From assembly GCA_964441945.1 (NCBI GenBank), contig CAYTWB010000003.1, positions 62,001 to 126,000 on the forward strand: DNA of 64,000 bases, written 5' to 3'. This document shows positions 1-9,900 of this stretch, piece after piece (the stretch's first letter is position 1; each line of letters opens with the position of its first letter). The stretch is from JADGQM01 sp964441945 (GTDB lineage Bacteria; Desulfobacterota; Syntrophobacteria; Syntrophobacterales; Syntrophobacteraceae). Made by a program: the position numbers and the translations under genes. Below the pieces are notes generated by a model. That model was not told where the DNA came from. It saw only the letters and a list, made by a program, of their open reading frames with translations, and made no database searches.

Positions 1-1221
1 GTCATCATCCATTTGAAGGCCCTGTAAACTCCCAGGGCCTCCGGCCTGCCCCATCCCCAGCCTGGTCGAATAGCGGGAATCAATCTGCAACCCTTCGATA
101 TCGGTCGTCTTTTGCCCTTTTGCGGACTTGATCTGGTCGATGCCTCGACTCACCACCGGCTTCCTGGAGGCATACGTCAGAGCCGTCTCTTCCGAGACCA
201 ATCCCTTTTGATACAGATCAAGGATATAGTCATCGAAGGTGCTCCAGCCGAACGGCTTCGCCTTCTGCTGCATTTCATAGAAGGTTTTGCCCTCCGATTC
301 CCCATTGAGGATCGCATCCTTGACCCGTATGCTGCTTCCCATCATTTCGAAAGCCGCCACGCGGCCGCCACCGACCTTGGGCAAAAGGCGCTGGCTAACA
401 ACCCATCGCAGCGAATCGGCCAGGCGAATGCGGACCAGGTGCTCTTCCTCCAGTTCAAACATGCCCACAATGCGGTTGATTGTCAGGCCGGCATCCGTTG
501 TATGCAAGGTGGTGAGCACCAAATGGCCCGTTTCCGCAGCGCTCAATCCGATTTCCACCGTTTCCCGGTCGCGCATCTCTCCCACCAGGATGACTTTTGG
601 GGCCTGCCGAAGCGCCGCTCTGAGACCATTGGCATAGGAATCGAAGTCCAGGCCCAATTCTCTCTGATTGAATGTTGCTTTATGGTGTGGATGCACATAT
701 TCCACAGGGTCTTCGAGCGTGATCACATGCACCGCCCTCTGACGGTTGATTTCATCCAGAACGGCTGCAAGTGTTGTGGTCTTGCCGCTCCCGGTCGCAC
801 CGGTCACGAAAACAATACCGTTCCTCTCCTCCGCTATCTTCTTCAGGATCGGAGGCAGCTCCAGCCCCGTTAAAGTGGGCACCACTGTGGGAAGCTGCCG
901 CATGACGATGGAGAAAGCGCCGCGCTGTGAAAAGATATTCACGCGAAAGCGGGCACGGCCGGGCAAATGGTAGGACAGATCGCACGATCCATGGTCCGCT
1001 AGATTCTGGATATTACGCCGATCCTTGCCGACGAGGTTCAGCATAAGCATCTCGGTATGAAAAGGGGTCAGCTCGGAGAGGCCTAAAGCACGACAGACGG
1101 GGACCAGCACACCGTCCACTTCGGCCTGGGGAGGTTTTCCCGTAGTGAAGTTGATATCCGAAAGGTGAGGATATTCGTTTAGAATGCTGGTGAGGAGGCC
1201 GTCCAATTCTTTTTGTCTCAT
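1..1221 (-). CDS. PilT/PilU-type retraction ATPase, C-terminus beyond window edge
   Basis: A secretion ATPase of the PilT/VirB11 family that powers type IV pilus retraction from the inner membrane base. The frame is open to base 1, so 407 residues are visible and the C-terminus is cut off. Residues 141-149 form a Walker A loop (GATGSGKTT), followed by an Asp box (LEDPVEY) and a Walker B region ending VGEMRDRETV. A His box (TTLHTTDA) follows. The ATG at 1221 is preceded by GGGAGAT. It lies 58 bp downstream of a second PilT, so the two are probably co-transcribed paralogues. The visible length already exceeds a usual PilT (about 350-370 residues), and the extra tail after about residue 350 is low complexity. 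PilU rather than PilT is possible. Confidence 0.85.
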   Translation of the reverse strand, partial: MRQKELDGLLTSILNEYPHLSDINFTTGKPPQAEVDGVLVPVCRALGLSELTPFHTEMLMLNLVGKDRRNIQNLADHGSCDLSYHLPGRARFRVNIFSQRGAFSIVMRQLPTVVPTLTGLELPPILKKIAEERNGIVFVTGATGSGKTTTLAAVLDEINRQRAVHVITLEDPVEYVHPHHKATFNQRELGLDFDSYANGLRAALRQAPKVILVGEMRDRETVEIGLSAAETGHLVLTTLHTTDAGLTINRIVGMFELEEEHLVRIRLADSLRWVVSQRLLPKVGGGRVAAFEMMGSSIRVKDAILNGESEGKTFYEMQQKAKPFGWSTFDDYILDLYQKGLVSEETALTYASRKPVVSRGIDQIKSAKGQKTTDIEGLQIDSRYSTRLGMGQAGGPGSLQGLQMDDD

Positions 1222-1279
1222 GATCTCCCTCTCAGTGAACCTTGAAAGCAGTCCGCCAAGGACCTCATCTTACATCGTT

Positions 1280-2362
1280 CTAGACATCAGTGAAATCTGC
1301 CGGGGGCTCGGTCAGATAGGGGCGAAATCTTTCTTTGTCGACGCATTTCATGTAGGCCTCTTCAGGGCTGATCCGTCCCGCCTGCAAATGAATGGCAATA
1401 CCGTCATCCAGCGTCTGCATGCCGTACTTCTTCCCGGTTTGAAGAGAGGAGAGGAGCTGATGGGTCTTGCTCTCTCGAATCAACGCGCGTACGGCATGGG
1501 TGGCAATAAGGATTTCCACCACGGCAATACGCCCCTTGATATCGATCCGTTTGAAGAGCGCCTGGGATATGACTGCGCGCAGGCTATCGGCAAGAGTGCT
1601 GCGAATCTGGGCTTGTTCTCCCTGCGGAAAGACTTCGATGACTCGATCCACGGTCTTCGGAGCACTCGTCGTGTGCAGTGTGGAGAACACGAGATGCCCG
1701 GTATTGGCCGCCTCGATTGCCAGCCGAATCGTCTCCAGGTCCCTCATTTCCCCCACCTGGATGATATCGGGGTCCTCTCGGAGGGCGGCGCGCAGGGCGG
1801 CAGCAAAAGACCGGGTATGAGTACTCACCTCCCGGTGATTGACCACGCAGCTCTTGCTGACGTGAACAAATTCAATCGGGTCCTCAATCGTGATGACATG
1901 GTCTTTGCGCTTGCGGTTGACTTCATCGATGATCGCAGCCAGGGTTGTCGACTTGCCGCTGCCGGTCGGGCCGGTGACCAGAACCAGACCTCTCGGAAGC
2001 ATCGCCAGCCGGCTGATGACCGGGGGCAGATTCAGTTGTTCCACCGTAAGAATATCGCTCGGGATCTCCCGGAATACCGCCCCGATTCCATACTTCTGCA
2101 TGAAGTAATTGGCTCGATAGCGGGCCAGGCCTGGGATTTCATAAGCAAAATCCAGGTCCCCCGTTTCTTCGAAAGTCTTGATCTTCTCCTCCGGCGTGAT
2201 CTCGTAGAGCATGGCTCGCAGATCATTGTCATCCAGGACCTTGTATTTTACGCGCTCAAGATCGCCCCTGATTCGCAATACCGGCTGCTGCCCCGAAATC
2301 AAATGAAGGTCCGAGGCCTTCTGCTCATTCACCAGTTTGAAGAAAGCATCAATCCGTGCCAT
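1280..2362 (-). CDS. pilT: Twitching motility ATPase PilT
   Basis: A hexameric ATPase that drives retraction of type IV pili. At 360 residues it has the normal PilT length. Residues 131-139 are the Walker A motif (GPTGSGKST), TIEDPIEF is the Asp box, QVGEMRDLET near 202-211 is Walker B, and STLHTTSA is the His box. The PilT-specific C-terminal motif appears as AVRALIRESKTHQ near residue 292, against the usual AIRNLIRE form. It sits 27 bp after the radical SAM gene and 58 bp before the second PilT-like gene on the same strand. No pilin or assembly gene is present in the window, so the pili must be encoded elsewhere. Confidence 0.92.
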   Translation of the reverse strand: MARIDAFFKLVNEQKASDLHLISGQQPVLRIRGDLERVKYKVLDDNDLRAMLYEITPEEKIKTFEETGDLDFAYEIPGLARYRANYFMQKYGIGAVFREIPSDILTVEQLNLPPVISRLAMLPRGLVLVTGPTGSGKSTTLAAIIDEVNRKRKDHVITIEDPIEFVHVSKSCVVNHREVSTHTRSFAAALRAALREDPDIIQVGEMRDLETIRLAIEAANTGHLVFSTLHTTSAPKTVDRVIEVFPQGEQAQIRSTLADSLRAVISQALFKRIDIKGRIAVVEILIATHAVRALIRESKTHQLLSSLQTGKKYGMQTLDDGIAIHLQAGRISPEEAYMKCVDKERFRPYLTEPPADFTDV

Positions 2363-2389
2363 CCGGCTCTCCTCTGTCCGTCATCGTAT

Positions 2390-3322
2390 CTATTCTTCCT
2401 GGACCATCCAGTACTTTTGCCTTGCATCAAGGCGCCATAATCCGGCCTGCCCGGCGGCATCAAGGGCCTCTTCATACTCCCGGTGCGTGATGCGTCTTCC
2501 AAGGTTCGGTTTTCCGAATGCCTCCCCGCAGGGATGGTACTGATCCATAACATTCACATAAGTACTCCGGGATATCCCTTCGGCCAGGAACTGCAGGACA
2601 GAAGCCGTCCCGGCCATACCCCCGGGCATGACCAGGTGGCGCACCAGGAGGCCGCGCTCCGCCACACCGGCGGCGTTGATTTCCAGATCTCCAACCTGCC
2701 GATGCATCTCGCGCAGAGCGCTGCATGCCCGTTCACGGTAGTCCGGCGCATTGCAGAGTCCTTCAGCCACAGGCGAGTCCCAGAACTTGAAATCCGGCAT
2801 GTAGATATCCACAACACCGTCAAGCAGCTTCAGGGCCGATGTCCGCTCATAGCCGCCGCAATTGTAAACCAGGGGAACGTTGAGGCCCATTTCAATTGCG
2901 GCCGGCAGGGCCTCGAGAATCTGAGCAATCACATGAGAGGGAGTTACGAAGTTGATGTTGTGGCAACCCTGCTCTTGAAGATGAATCATGATATGGGCGA
3001 GATCCCGAGCCGATGCCGACACTCCTTGACCCCTGTGACTGATATCATAGTTCTGGCAGAAAATGCAGTAGAGATTGCAGTGGGAAAAGAAGATGGTCCC
3101 CGAGCCATGCCTTCCCACCAGCGGCTTCTCCTCCCCAAAGTGAGGCCCGTAGCTCGCCACTACCGCATGCCTTGCGGTCCGGCAGTATCCCCTTTCCCCC
3201 GCAAGGCGGTCTACCTTACAGAGTCTCGGGCAAAGGCTGCAGCGTTTCAACCAGCGAAGGCCCCGGCGGATTTTCTCCCCCAACCGGCCGGATCGATAGG
3301 TTTCAAGATAAAGCGCCGGCAC
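2390..3322 (-). CDS. PflA-like radical SAM protein (COG1313 type)
   Basis: A radical S-adenosylmethionine protein of the pyruvate-formate-lyase-activating-enzyme-like group; its substrate is not known. I place the start at the GTG at 3322, preceded by AAAGGGG, giving 310 residues. The longer open frame upstream runs through a dispersed repeat and is not credible. The N-terminus carries the family's extra cluster (C28, C31, C35, C47, in CSLCPRLCK...GYC). C82, C86 and C89 (CNLYCIFC) form the SAM cluster motif. A family signature VYNCGGYE lies mid-protein. The GG of the TxGG-type SAM site is not obvious from reading. It heads a minus-strand run with two PilT genes, but I see no functional link. 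Confidence 0.8.
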   Translation of the reverse strand: MPALYLETYRSGRLGEKIRRGLRWLKRCSLCPRLCKVDRLAGERGYCRTARHAVVASYGPHFGEEKPLVGRHGSGTIFFSHCNLYCIFCQNYDISHRGQGVSASARDLAHIMIHLQEQGCHNINFVTPSHVIAQILEALPAAIEMGLNVPLVYNCGGYERTSALKLLDGVVDIYMPDFKFWDSPVAEGLCNAPDYRERACSALREMHRQVGDLEINAAGVAERGLLVRHLVMPGGMAGTASVLQFLAEGISRSTYVNVMDQYHPCGEAFGKPNLGRRITHREYEEALDAAGQAGLWRLDARQKYWMVQEE

Positions 3323-3364
3323 AAAGGACCCCTTTCTTTTCGATCCTGAATTCGAATCTCTCTC

Positions 3365-3509
3365 AGAGGCCGTCTGAAAATTGGTCCGGTGCGGGCGCGG
3401 ATTAACCGCGCCCCTGCATCCTGGGGCCATCCGCAGTGATAGGGGCGGGCTTTATGCCCGCCCGACGGGCACTGACCGGGCAGCAACAGGCAATTTTCAC
3501 AAAGCCTCT
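3365..3509. repeat. MITE-like palindromic repeat, copy A
   Basis: The ends are imperfect inverted repeats (AGAGGCCGTCTGAAAA on the left, TTTTCACAAAGCCTCT on the right). Inside are two GC-rich hairpins, one around GGCGCGGATTAACCGCGCC and one around GGGCGGGCTTTATGCCCGCCC. The same arrangement recurs at 17294-17467 and, inverted, at 38380-38523. It lies upstream of the radical SAM gene and could supply a terminator-like structure. It has no coding capacity, so any mobilisation would need a transposase in trans (inference). Confidence 0.8.
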
Positions 3510-3711
3510 CATAGTGCTTTCGGATATTCCATACCATGTTTCAGCCATTTTATCATCGACGTCCCGTCTTGCCCATGCAAGGCGTTCGTTTTGGTCGTCA
3601 CAGATCGACCCTGCATTGCACATCAATGAAGAAAGACTTAGAATTGAAGCCGGGCGAAGGGGTACCGAAACAACTGCCAACCGAAATCGTTAGACGAAAA
3701 AGGAGAAAAGC

Positions 3712-4065
3712 ATGAAACATTTCAAACTGTTTGTTCTGGTGGGATGGGTGTCTGTCTTTTTCATCGCAGGTTCGGTATTGGCCCAGGGCGGCGGACAGGG
3801 CAAGGGCGGTCAAGGTCCACCCATGCTGGGATGCCAGCAGCGATTTGATGCCATGGATACCAACAAGGACGGACAGCTCACCAAGGAAGAGTTCATGGCG
3901 AATCCGCATCACAGGGGCAATCCCGAACAGATGTTCAATGCCATGGATGTCAATGGGAAAGGCTACCTGACAAAAGATGAGTTCTGCTCAGGCAAAGGCA
4001 CGGGTCAAGGCCAGGGCATGGGCAGGGGGATGAGGCAAGGTCAGGGAACCGCTACAAATCAGTAG
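3712..4065 (+). CDS. Exported EF-hand protein
   Basis: A 117-residue protein with a Sec signal peptide (MKHFKLFVLVGWVSVFFIAG, cleavage probably after VLAQ) and two EF-hand calcium loops. The first, DTNKDGQLTKEE, has all canonical ligand positions. The second, DVNGKGYLTKDE, keeps D1, N3 and E12 but has Lys at position 5, so it may bind weakly. Both flanks are rich in Gly and Gln (GQGKGGQG, GQGQGMGRG), giving a flexible periplasmic protein. AAGGAG precedes the ATG by a normal distance. Calcium binding is expected from the motif; its partner is unknown. It is convergent with the chelatase operon that ends at 4101. Confidence 0.85.
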   Translation: MKHFKLFVLVGWVSVFFIAGSVLAQGGGQGKGGQGPPMLGCQQRFDAMDTNKDGQLTKEEFMANPHHRGNPEQMFNAMDVNGKGYLTKDEFCSGKGTGQGQGMGRGMRQGQGTATNQ

Positions 4066-4100
4066 GGGTGAACAGCTTGAGGAGTGGGCCAGAACTGTTT

Positions 4101-5963
4101 CTACCATCTCCTGCCGTTCACTATCTGAGCCAGATACTCGGCCTTGAGGTCACCGGTGGTGAAGTAGGTTGCCCGGAGGGTGGAGGCCAGTTCTGCTGCG
4201 AGATCGGCATGCATGAAGCCGGATTTGTCTTCCGTGTCGACCACCAGGTAGTCGGTGTTCGCCAGTTCCAGGAGCAGGTGGGCGCAGCGGGCAACTTCTT
4301 CCCTGACCGGAAGATCGGTCATGCCTTGATTGGCGCGGCCGTCGCTTATGATCACCACCACAAAGCGGGTGTGAGGGTCTTTGTTGCCGACCCGGCGGAT
4401 GAGATGGTAGGTTTCGAGAAGACCGGCCCCAAGCGGGGTCTTGCCCCCAACCGGCAGGTCCCTGAGCCGGTCCGAAGCCAGTTCGATACTGGAGGTAGGC
4501 GGCAGGAGAAGCTCCGCCCGGTCCTTTCTGAATGCGATCATGGCAACCCTGTCCCGCTTCTGGTAACAGTCGGTCAGCAGCGACAGGATCGCCCCCTTGG
4601 TTTCGATCATCCGCTTCTTGGCCCCCATGGAACCCGAACAGTCCACAGCGAAGATCGCCACATGGCCCATCTTCCTCTCCCGTTCTTTATAGCGAAGGTC
4701 TTCATCCTGGATGATCATTCTGCATCTTCTTCCCCGCATGCGCTGGCAGGGAGCGGCCGCTCGGAGCGTGGCATCCACGGCGATGTCATGTTCTCTGGGA
4801 CGCAGCATGCTCTTCACATACCTTCCGCCCTTTCCGGCAAACTTGGTCTGGGTCCTTCTGCCTGACGCCCGCCGTTCCTTTCGATCCTTGCTGAAGACAA
4901 TTCGGCGAACCTTGAAGGGATCGCCCACGCTGAAGATTTCTTCATCGGCACGCCCGCTCCGGTTCGGACACTGTGGTTCCGGGGGTTCAGGCCCGCTCTT
5001 CTCCGGGGGTTTCTTCTCTTCTCCCTGGTTGTGTTCCGGCGGGTCCCGGTTCTCTTCTCCATTTCCGTCGTCCCGATCGTCGTTCGACGGCCCCTGCGGC
5101 TGCTCGGTTTGCTTCCCTTTCTGCGGCGGCGTTTCCTGCACGCTGCGCATCCGATGCATGAGCACCATGGGAATGACCTTTTCCAGGTGCTTCTCCAGGA
5201 CTTCAGCATCACCGCAGAAGGCCGCATAGGCTGTGGCGGCTCGCTGCAAGGCCAGGTCGGCCCGGTGACCGGCAACGTTGGCGGCAAGACAGGTGGTGAC
5301 GATGAGCTCCCGGATCGATTCGGAAATGGTGACGGCCGGCAGGCCCCGCTTTGCCCGGTCAATAGCGAACCTCAGCCTTGACTCACGGCGCAGATATCGC
5401 TCTTTCTCCCCGGATCTCACCGAGGCCCTCCTGACCACTCTCAGCCGGTCGAATTTGCCGGATGGGCTGTCGAACTGACAGCAGAGGCCGAACCGATCGA
5501 GAGCATGAGCAGAAATGAACCCTTCTTCGGGATTCATGGTGCCGATAAGGAAGAATCCCGAAGAACGATCCGTTTCCGGATGGATCTTGTCCATCCGCGT
5601 CCCGTCGCGATTCCGTGAATCCAGGACCAGGTTCAGGGCATCCACGGGCAGCAAGTTCACGTCGTCGATGTAGAGGGCGCCACCCTGTGCCCTGCTGATG
5701 AGGCCTCGCTCCAGGATGCGGTTTCCCGTCCTGACGGCCTCCTCGATATTGACGCACCCCAGCAGCATCTCTTCGGTAACATTCAAGGGCACATTCACAA
5801 AGGCAGTGCCGCCGGGAAGCAGGTGCACGATCGATCTGGCCAGAGTGGACTTCCCGCTTCCTCTGTCTCCGATAAAAAGGACGCCGCCGATGCCTGGATC
5901 GATGAGATTCAGGATCAAAGAGAGCTTGGCTTGTTTATGATTGATGAAGGCACAAAAGGACAT
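4101..5963 (-). CDS. ChlD/BchD-like chelatase subunit (AAA+ plus VWA)
   Basis: The D-type subunit of a three-part ATP-dependent metal chelatase, normally a platform linking the AAA+ motor to the large chelatase subunit. Residues 32-40 (GDRGSGKST) are Walker A and ALYIDDVNLL near 96-105 is Walker B, so unlike many ChlD proteins this one may keep ATP binding. A Pro/Glu/Gln-rich linker spans about 276-345. The C-terminal half is a von Willebrand A domain with a MIDAS motif DCSGSMG near residue 438. It is the last gene of the operon, 8 bp after the I-type subunit. Magnesium chelatase is unlikely because no chlorophyll gene is seen. A cobalt, iron or nickel tetrapyrrole substrate is inferred from the context. 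Confidence 0.85.
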   Translation of the reverse strand: MSFCAFINHKQAKLSLILNLIDPGIGGVLFIGDRGSGKSTLARSIVHLLPGGTAFVNVPLNVTEEMLLGCVNIEEAVRTGNRILERGLISRAQGGALYIDDVNLLPVDALNLVLDSRNRDGTRMDKIHPETDRSSGFFLIGTMNPEEGFISAHALDRFGLCCQFDSPSGKFDRLRVVRRASVRSGEKERYLRRESRLRFAIDRAKRGLPAVTISESIRELIVTTCLAANVAGHRADLALQRAATAYAAFCGDAEVLEKHLEKVIPMVLMHRMRSVQETPPQKGKQTEQPQGPSNDDRDDGNGEENRDPPEHNQGEEKKPPEKSGPEPPEPQCPNRSGRADEEIFSVGDPFKVRRIVFSKDRKERRASGRRTQTKFAGKGGRYVKSMLRPREHDIAVDATLRAAAPCQRMRGRRCRMIIQDEDLRYKERERKMGHVAIFAVDCSGSMGAKKRMIETKGAILSLLTDCYQKRDRVAMIAFRKDRAELLLPPTSSIELASDRLRDLPVGGKTPLGAGLLETYHLIRRVGNKDPHTRFVVVIISDGRANQGMTDLPVREEVARCAHLLLELANTDYLVVDTEDKSGFMHADLAAELASTLRATYFTTGDLKAEYLAQIVNGRRW

Positions 5964-5971
5964 CTTTCACC

Positions 5972-6985
5972 CTAAACCTCGGCGAGCACCTGCTCCAGCT
6001 GTTTCAATTCAGAACCGATCTCCTGGAAGGGAAGTCTCTTGAGACGGTGGACCAGGACCAGTGAACAGACGTCCTTGACATCTTCGGTAAAGACCTGCCC
6101 GTGGCTGCGAAAGGCGGCCAGGGCCCTGGCCGCCCGCAGCATGACAATATCGGCGCGATGACCGTCCACCCGGATACTCGATGTAATGGTAACGACCTTA
6201 TCCAGGATCTCTTCAGGGGTTTCCACCCGGGGCAGATCGCCGCGAGCCCTCACGATCTTTTCCGCCAGGTCGCGCTGCTCTCCCTGCCGGCTTTGGAAAA
6301 AGGCCTGCGGGTCGGCATCGAAGGCGGCGCGCCGTCGAAGGATTTCGATCCGCTGCTCCTTGTCGCGAAGCGAATGGACATATACGCTGAGTCCGAAGCG
6401 GTCGAGCAGCTGAGGCCTCAGATCACCCTCCTCGGGATTCATGGTGCCCACCAGCATGAAACGGGATGGATGGCTGAAGGAGACTCCCTCCCGCTCGACG
6501 ATGTTCCTTCCCATGGCCGCAGAATCCAGCAGCAGATCGACGATATGGTCCTCGAGGAGATTCACTTCGTCCACGTACAGGAAATTGCGGTTGGCGCCGG
6601 CAAGGATCCCCGGCTCGAAACGCTTCTCTCCGGACTGGAGCGCATGTTCGATATCCATCGTCCCGACCAGCCGGTCTTCGGTAATCCCGAGAGGCAGCTC
6701 CACCACGCGCATTCTTCTTGATTCGCGATCGAGCCTCCCTCTTTCACCCAGCCGTTCCCTGCAGGAAGTGCAGAGAAAGGTATCGTCGGGGTCACAATTG
6801 AAGGCGCATCCCTTGCTCACCGGGTATTCCGGCAGCAATTCCGCGAGGGCCCGCACCGCCGTGCTTTTCCCGGTCCCTTTCTCCCCCATGACGAGCAGGC
6901 CGCCGATGGACGGATCGATCACATTGAGCACCAGGCCCAGTTTCATCTGATCCTGACCGACAATGGCAGAAAATGGAAAGTTCAT
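5972..6985 (-). CDS. ChlI/BchI-like chelatase AAA+ ATPase subunit
   Basis: The I-type motor subunit of an ATP-dependent tetrapyrrole metal chelatase, 337 residues, the normal family length. Residues 34-41 (GEKGTGKS) are Walker A, FLYVDEVNLLED is Walker B, and LVGTMNPEEGDLRPQLLDRFG carries sensor 1 and the arginine-finger region. Residues 60-75 hold four cysteines (C60, C64, C72, C75), a possible metal or redox site seen in CobN-associated I subunits. The ATG at 6985 is 3 bp from the stop of the CobN-like gene, and 8 bp separate it from the D-type gene, so all three are probably translated together. The complex is cytoplasmic. Confidence 0.9.
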   Translation of the reverse strand: MNFPFSAIVGQDQMKLGLVLNVIDPSIGGLLVMGEKGTGKSTAVRALAELLPEYPVSKGCAFNCDPDDTFLCTSCRERLGERGRLDRESRRMRVVELPLGITEDRLVGTMDIEHALQSGEKRFEPGILAGANRNFLYVDEVNLLEDHIVDLLLDSAAMGRNIVEREGVSFSHPSRFMLVGTMNPEEGDLRPQLLDRFGLSVYVHSLRDKEQRIEILRRRAAFDADPQAFFQSRQGEQRDLAEKIVRARGDLPRVETPEEILDKVVTITSSIRVDGHRADIVMLRAARALAAFRSHGQVFTEDVKDVCSLVLVHRLKRLPFQEIGSELKQLEQVLAEV

Positions 6986-6988
6986 ATG

Positions 6989-9900
6989 CTAGCCCTTTCG
7001 TCCGAGGGTCTCTTCCAGTTTCTTCCGCCAGCCCGCAACCTCGCTTGCCGTGATGATGTCGATAGAGCCCCCCTGGAAGTCTCCTTCGACTTCCCCCATT
7101 TTTTCCTCAATCCACCCTTCGATCTCGATGTAAATCGCCTTGAGGGCTTCCTTCACATCCGGGGCCGGGTCCCACATCCCCCTTTCCGCCGCTTCAATCA
7201 GACGCCGGGCAATCTCCTCGAGGGCGTACGGGTTGTTCTCTTCGAAGAACCTTCGGTTCTCCTCGTCCATCATGAAGGTCCGTGTGATGTCGTCAAAGAT
7301 CCAGTCATCCACTTCGTTGCTGGTGGCATCCCACCCGTAAACGCGCCCGATCCTTTTGCTGATTTCACCGGCACCCTTGTAGCCGTGTTCCTTCATGCCG
7401 TCGATCCACCTTGGGTTGAGCAGCTTGCTTCGGACAACCCTGCGGATTTCGTCCGCCAGGTCGCGAACCGTCACCTCACCCTGTTCACGGGTGTCACCAT
7501 AGTAGCTTTTGATCGCTTTTCCCGAGACGACCTTCGCGGCGTTGATCAGCCCGCCGTGAGCGCCGAAATAGGCACAGCAACCGAGAAGGTCATATTCGTC
7601 CGTCACGGTCTTGTTGAACGTGAGCTCCACCGTCTTGAGGTTCTGCTTGAGGACCTGGTGGGCGGGTTCGCCGAAGGTCCCTTTGCCATAGGCATAGCCG
7701 TTCCACGAAAGGAAGACGTCGGCCAGGTCGGCTTCATCCTTCCAGGCGGAGGCGTAGACCGCCAGCTGAGTCCCGGCTTGATAGACGCCCGGCATGCTGG
7801 CAAAGATCCGGTAAGTGGCCTTTCTGAAGGACTCGTCGTCATTGGGTGAAGCACCGCATTCCGCCATGTGATCGAGGAGGTGTTTTCTCACATAGTTCTT
7901 CTCCGCGGGTTCATCCAGCCCGGCTACGGTCTGCACGACCTCATCGAGCAGTTCGATGGAAGAGGGGAAATTGTCCCGGGTAATTCCGGAGACCCGGATG
8001 GTGACATCGATCCTCGGACGATTGAGCGCATCCAGGGAAAGGACTTCAAACCCGCCGATCCGTCCGTTCGAGCGCCAGACCGGCTGAACACCCAGGAGAT
8101 ACATCATCTGGGCCATCCCTTCTCCTTCGGACCACATGATGTCGGAGCACTGCCAGTAGAAGGCGATGTTTTCAGGGTATTTGCCTTCTTCCTCGATGTA
8201 TTTTGCCAGGGTCTTGCGGCCGAGCTGGACACCCACCTCCCAGGCCGATTTCGAGGGGACCTTGAGCGGGTCAAGCGAGTAGAAATTCCGGCCCGTCGGC
8301 AGGATATCAGTCCTTCCCCTGGTGATGATTCCCGACGGCCCGGGGGGAATATAACCGCCGTTCGTGCCATTCAGGAGAGAGGCCAGCTCATCCGAAAGCA
8401 GGACCCTTTCCCTTACGTCATCGATCTTTGCCTGGATTTCGGCGGCCGCCTGCGAAACCTCCCTCCAGCCGCTGTTCCGGAGAATGTCGGATCGGCTTGC
8501 GGGGCAGGTGTCGGGCAAAAGCTCCTGAAAGCTCTCAACCAGAGGTGTCCCGTCATCCAGGTAGCGGGTGCAAATCTGCTTCGCCGCTTTATCCACCAGG
8601 TCCTTCAGCACTGTGCTGTCCAGCCCGCTGTACTCGGGGTCCTCCGCCATGAGCATGCTCACCATTCCCCGGAGAGAATCCGGGGTGTTTTCGTAGCGCA
8701 TGACAGCATAGATGAACTCGGCCAGCCTCTCCCCTTCGGGAAGTCGCCCGAAGACATGCATACCCTTCGGGATGTAGGAATTCTTGAGGAGCGACAGAGC
8801 TTCATGAGCAGCCTTCACCACCTGATCGAAGGGGGCACCCGCAGGCGTTTTGATCATCGTATCCAGGTTTCCTTCCCGCAGCTTCGCTTCAATCATGTGT
8901 TTCACGGTATGGGCTTTTCCCGGCTCGGTTTCCTTGAGTTTCTCGTATTCAAAAAGCAGCCGTTCGATCTCATCCAGATCACCGTAGAGCTCTCCCTGCA
9001 CCATAACCGCCTGCATATGATTGACCAGAGTCCCGTAGCTGCGCCGCTTGGCGATGGTCCCCTCCGGCGGATTGTCCGCATTATAGATATAGAGGTGCGG
9101 CATTTCGTCGATCCCGACGTCGGGAAGGCATCCGGAAGAGAGTCCCGTGGCCTTTCCCGGGAGAAACTCCAGATTGCCATGCGTACCCACATGAATGACG
9201 GCATCGGCCCCGAATTCCCTCGATAGCCATTTGTAGGTGGCGATATACTGGTGGGGTGGAGGCACATCCGGATCATGCAGGACCTTGCAGACCTGGCCGT
9301 CGCAGCGCGCTCCCGCGCATCCTCTCTTGGGCTGCACGCACACCACGGCATTCCCGTAGCGAACCCCGGTGATCAAGATCTTCCCGTCGTGGAGCATGGC
9401 TGGAGGCATGCCATCGCGCTCCTCGCCGGGAGGTTCCCCCCAGGCCTCGATCATCCTCTCCCGGGTCGTTTCGGGCAGCTCCTCGAACCACGGGAGGTAC
9501 TGCTGCCTGTCGAGTCGAGCCAGGGCACCTCCTTTTTTCACGATCTCATCGGTGGTCGTCCACCGGAATTCGGAGATGGCTTTTCGGCCGAGGACCTCGT
9601 CTATCAAGGCTTTGCCGTTCTCGGGCGGCGTCACGGCGTAGCCCTTTTCCTGCATTGCCTTCAGGACCTCGGCAACGCTCTCGAGGGTATCCAGGTGAGC
9701 CCCCCCACCGACGGTGGCTTCCACCGAGGCGCACGGGTTGTTATGCAGAATGAAGGCGATCTTCTTTTCGCGGTTCGGCTTTTCGGAAAGCCTCAACCAC
9801 CGGGATACTCTGGCGGCCAGGCGTTCCATGCGATCCGCAATCGGTTCGTATGATTCTTCCTCCGGATCGCTGATCCCCCTCGTAGCTCCCACAATGAGCG

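Noticed and set aside
3323..3430. N-terminal extension of the radical SAM protein
   Set aside because: It reads through the dispersed repeat (copy A) and is not shared with the family; GTG at 3322 has a good ribosome site.
7868..9226. Long plus-strand frame opposite the CobN-like gene
   Set aside because: Antisense shadow of a well-supported CobN-family gene; no ribosome site or domain.
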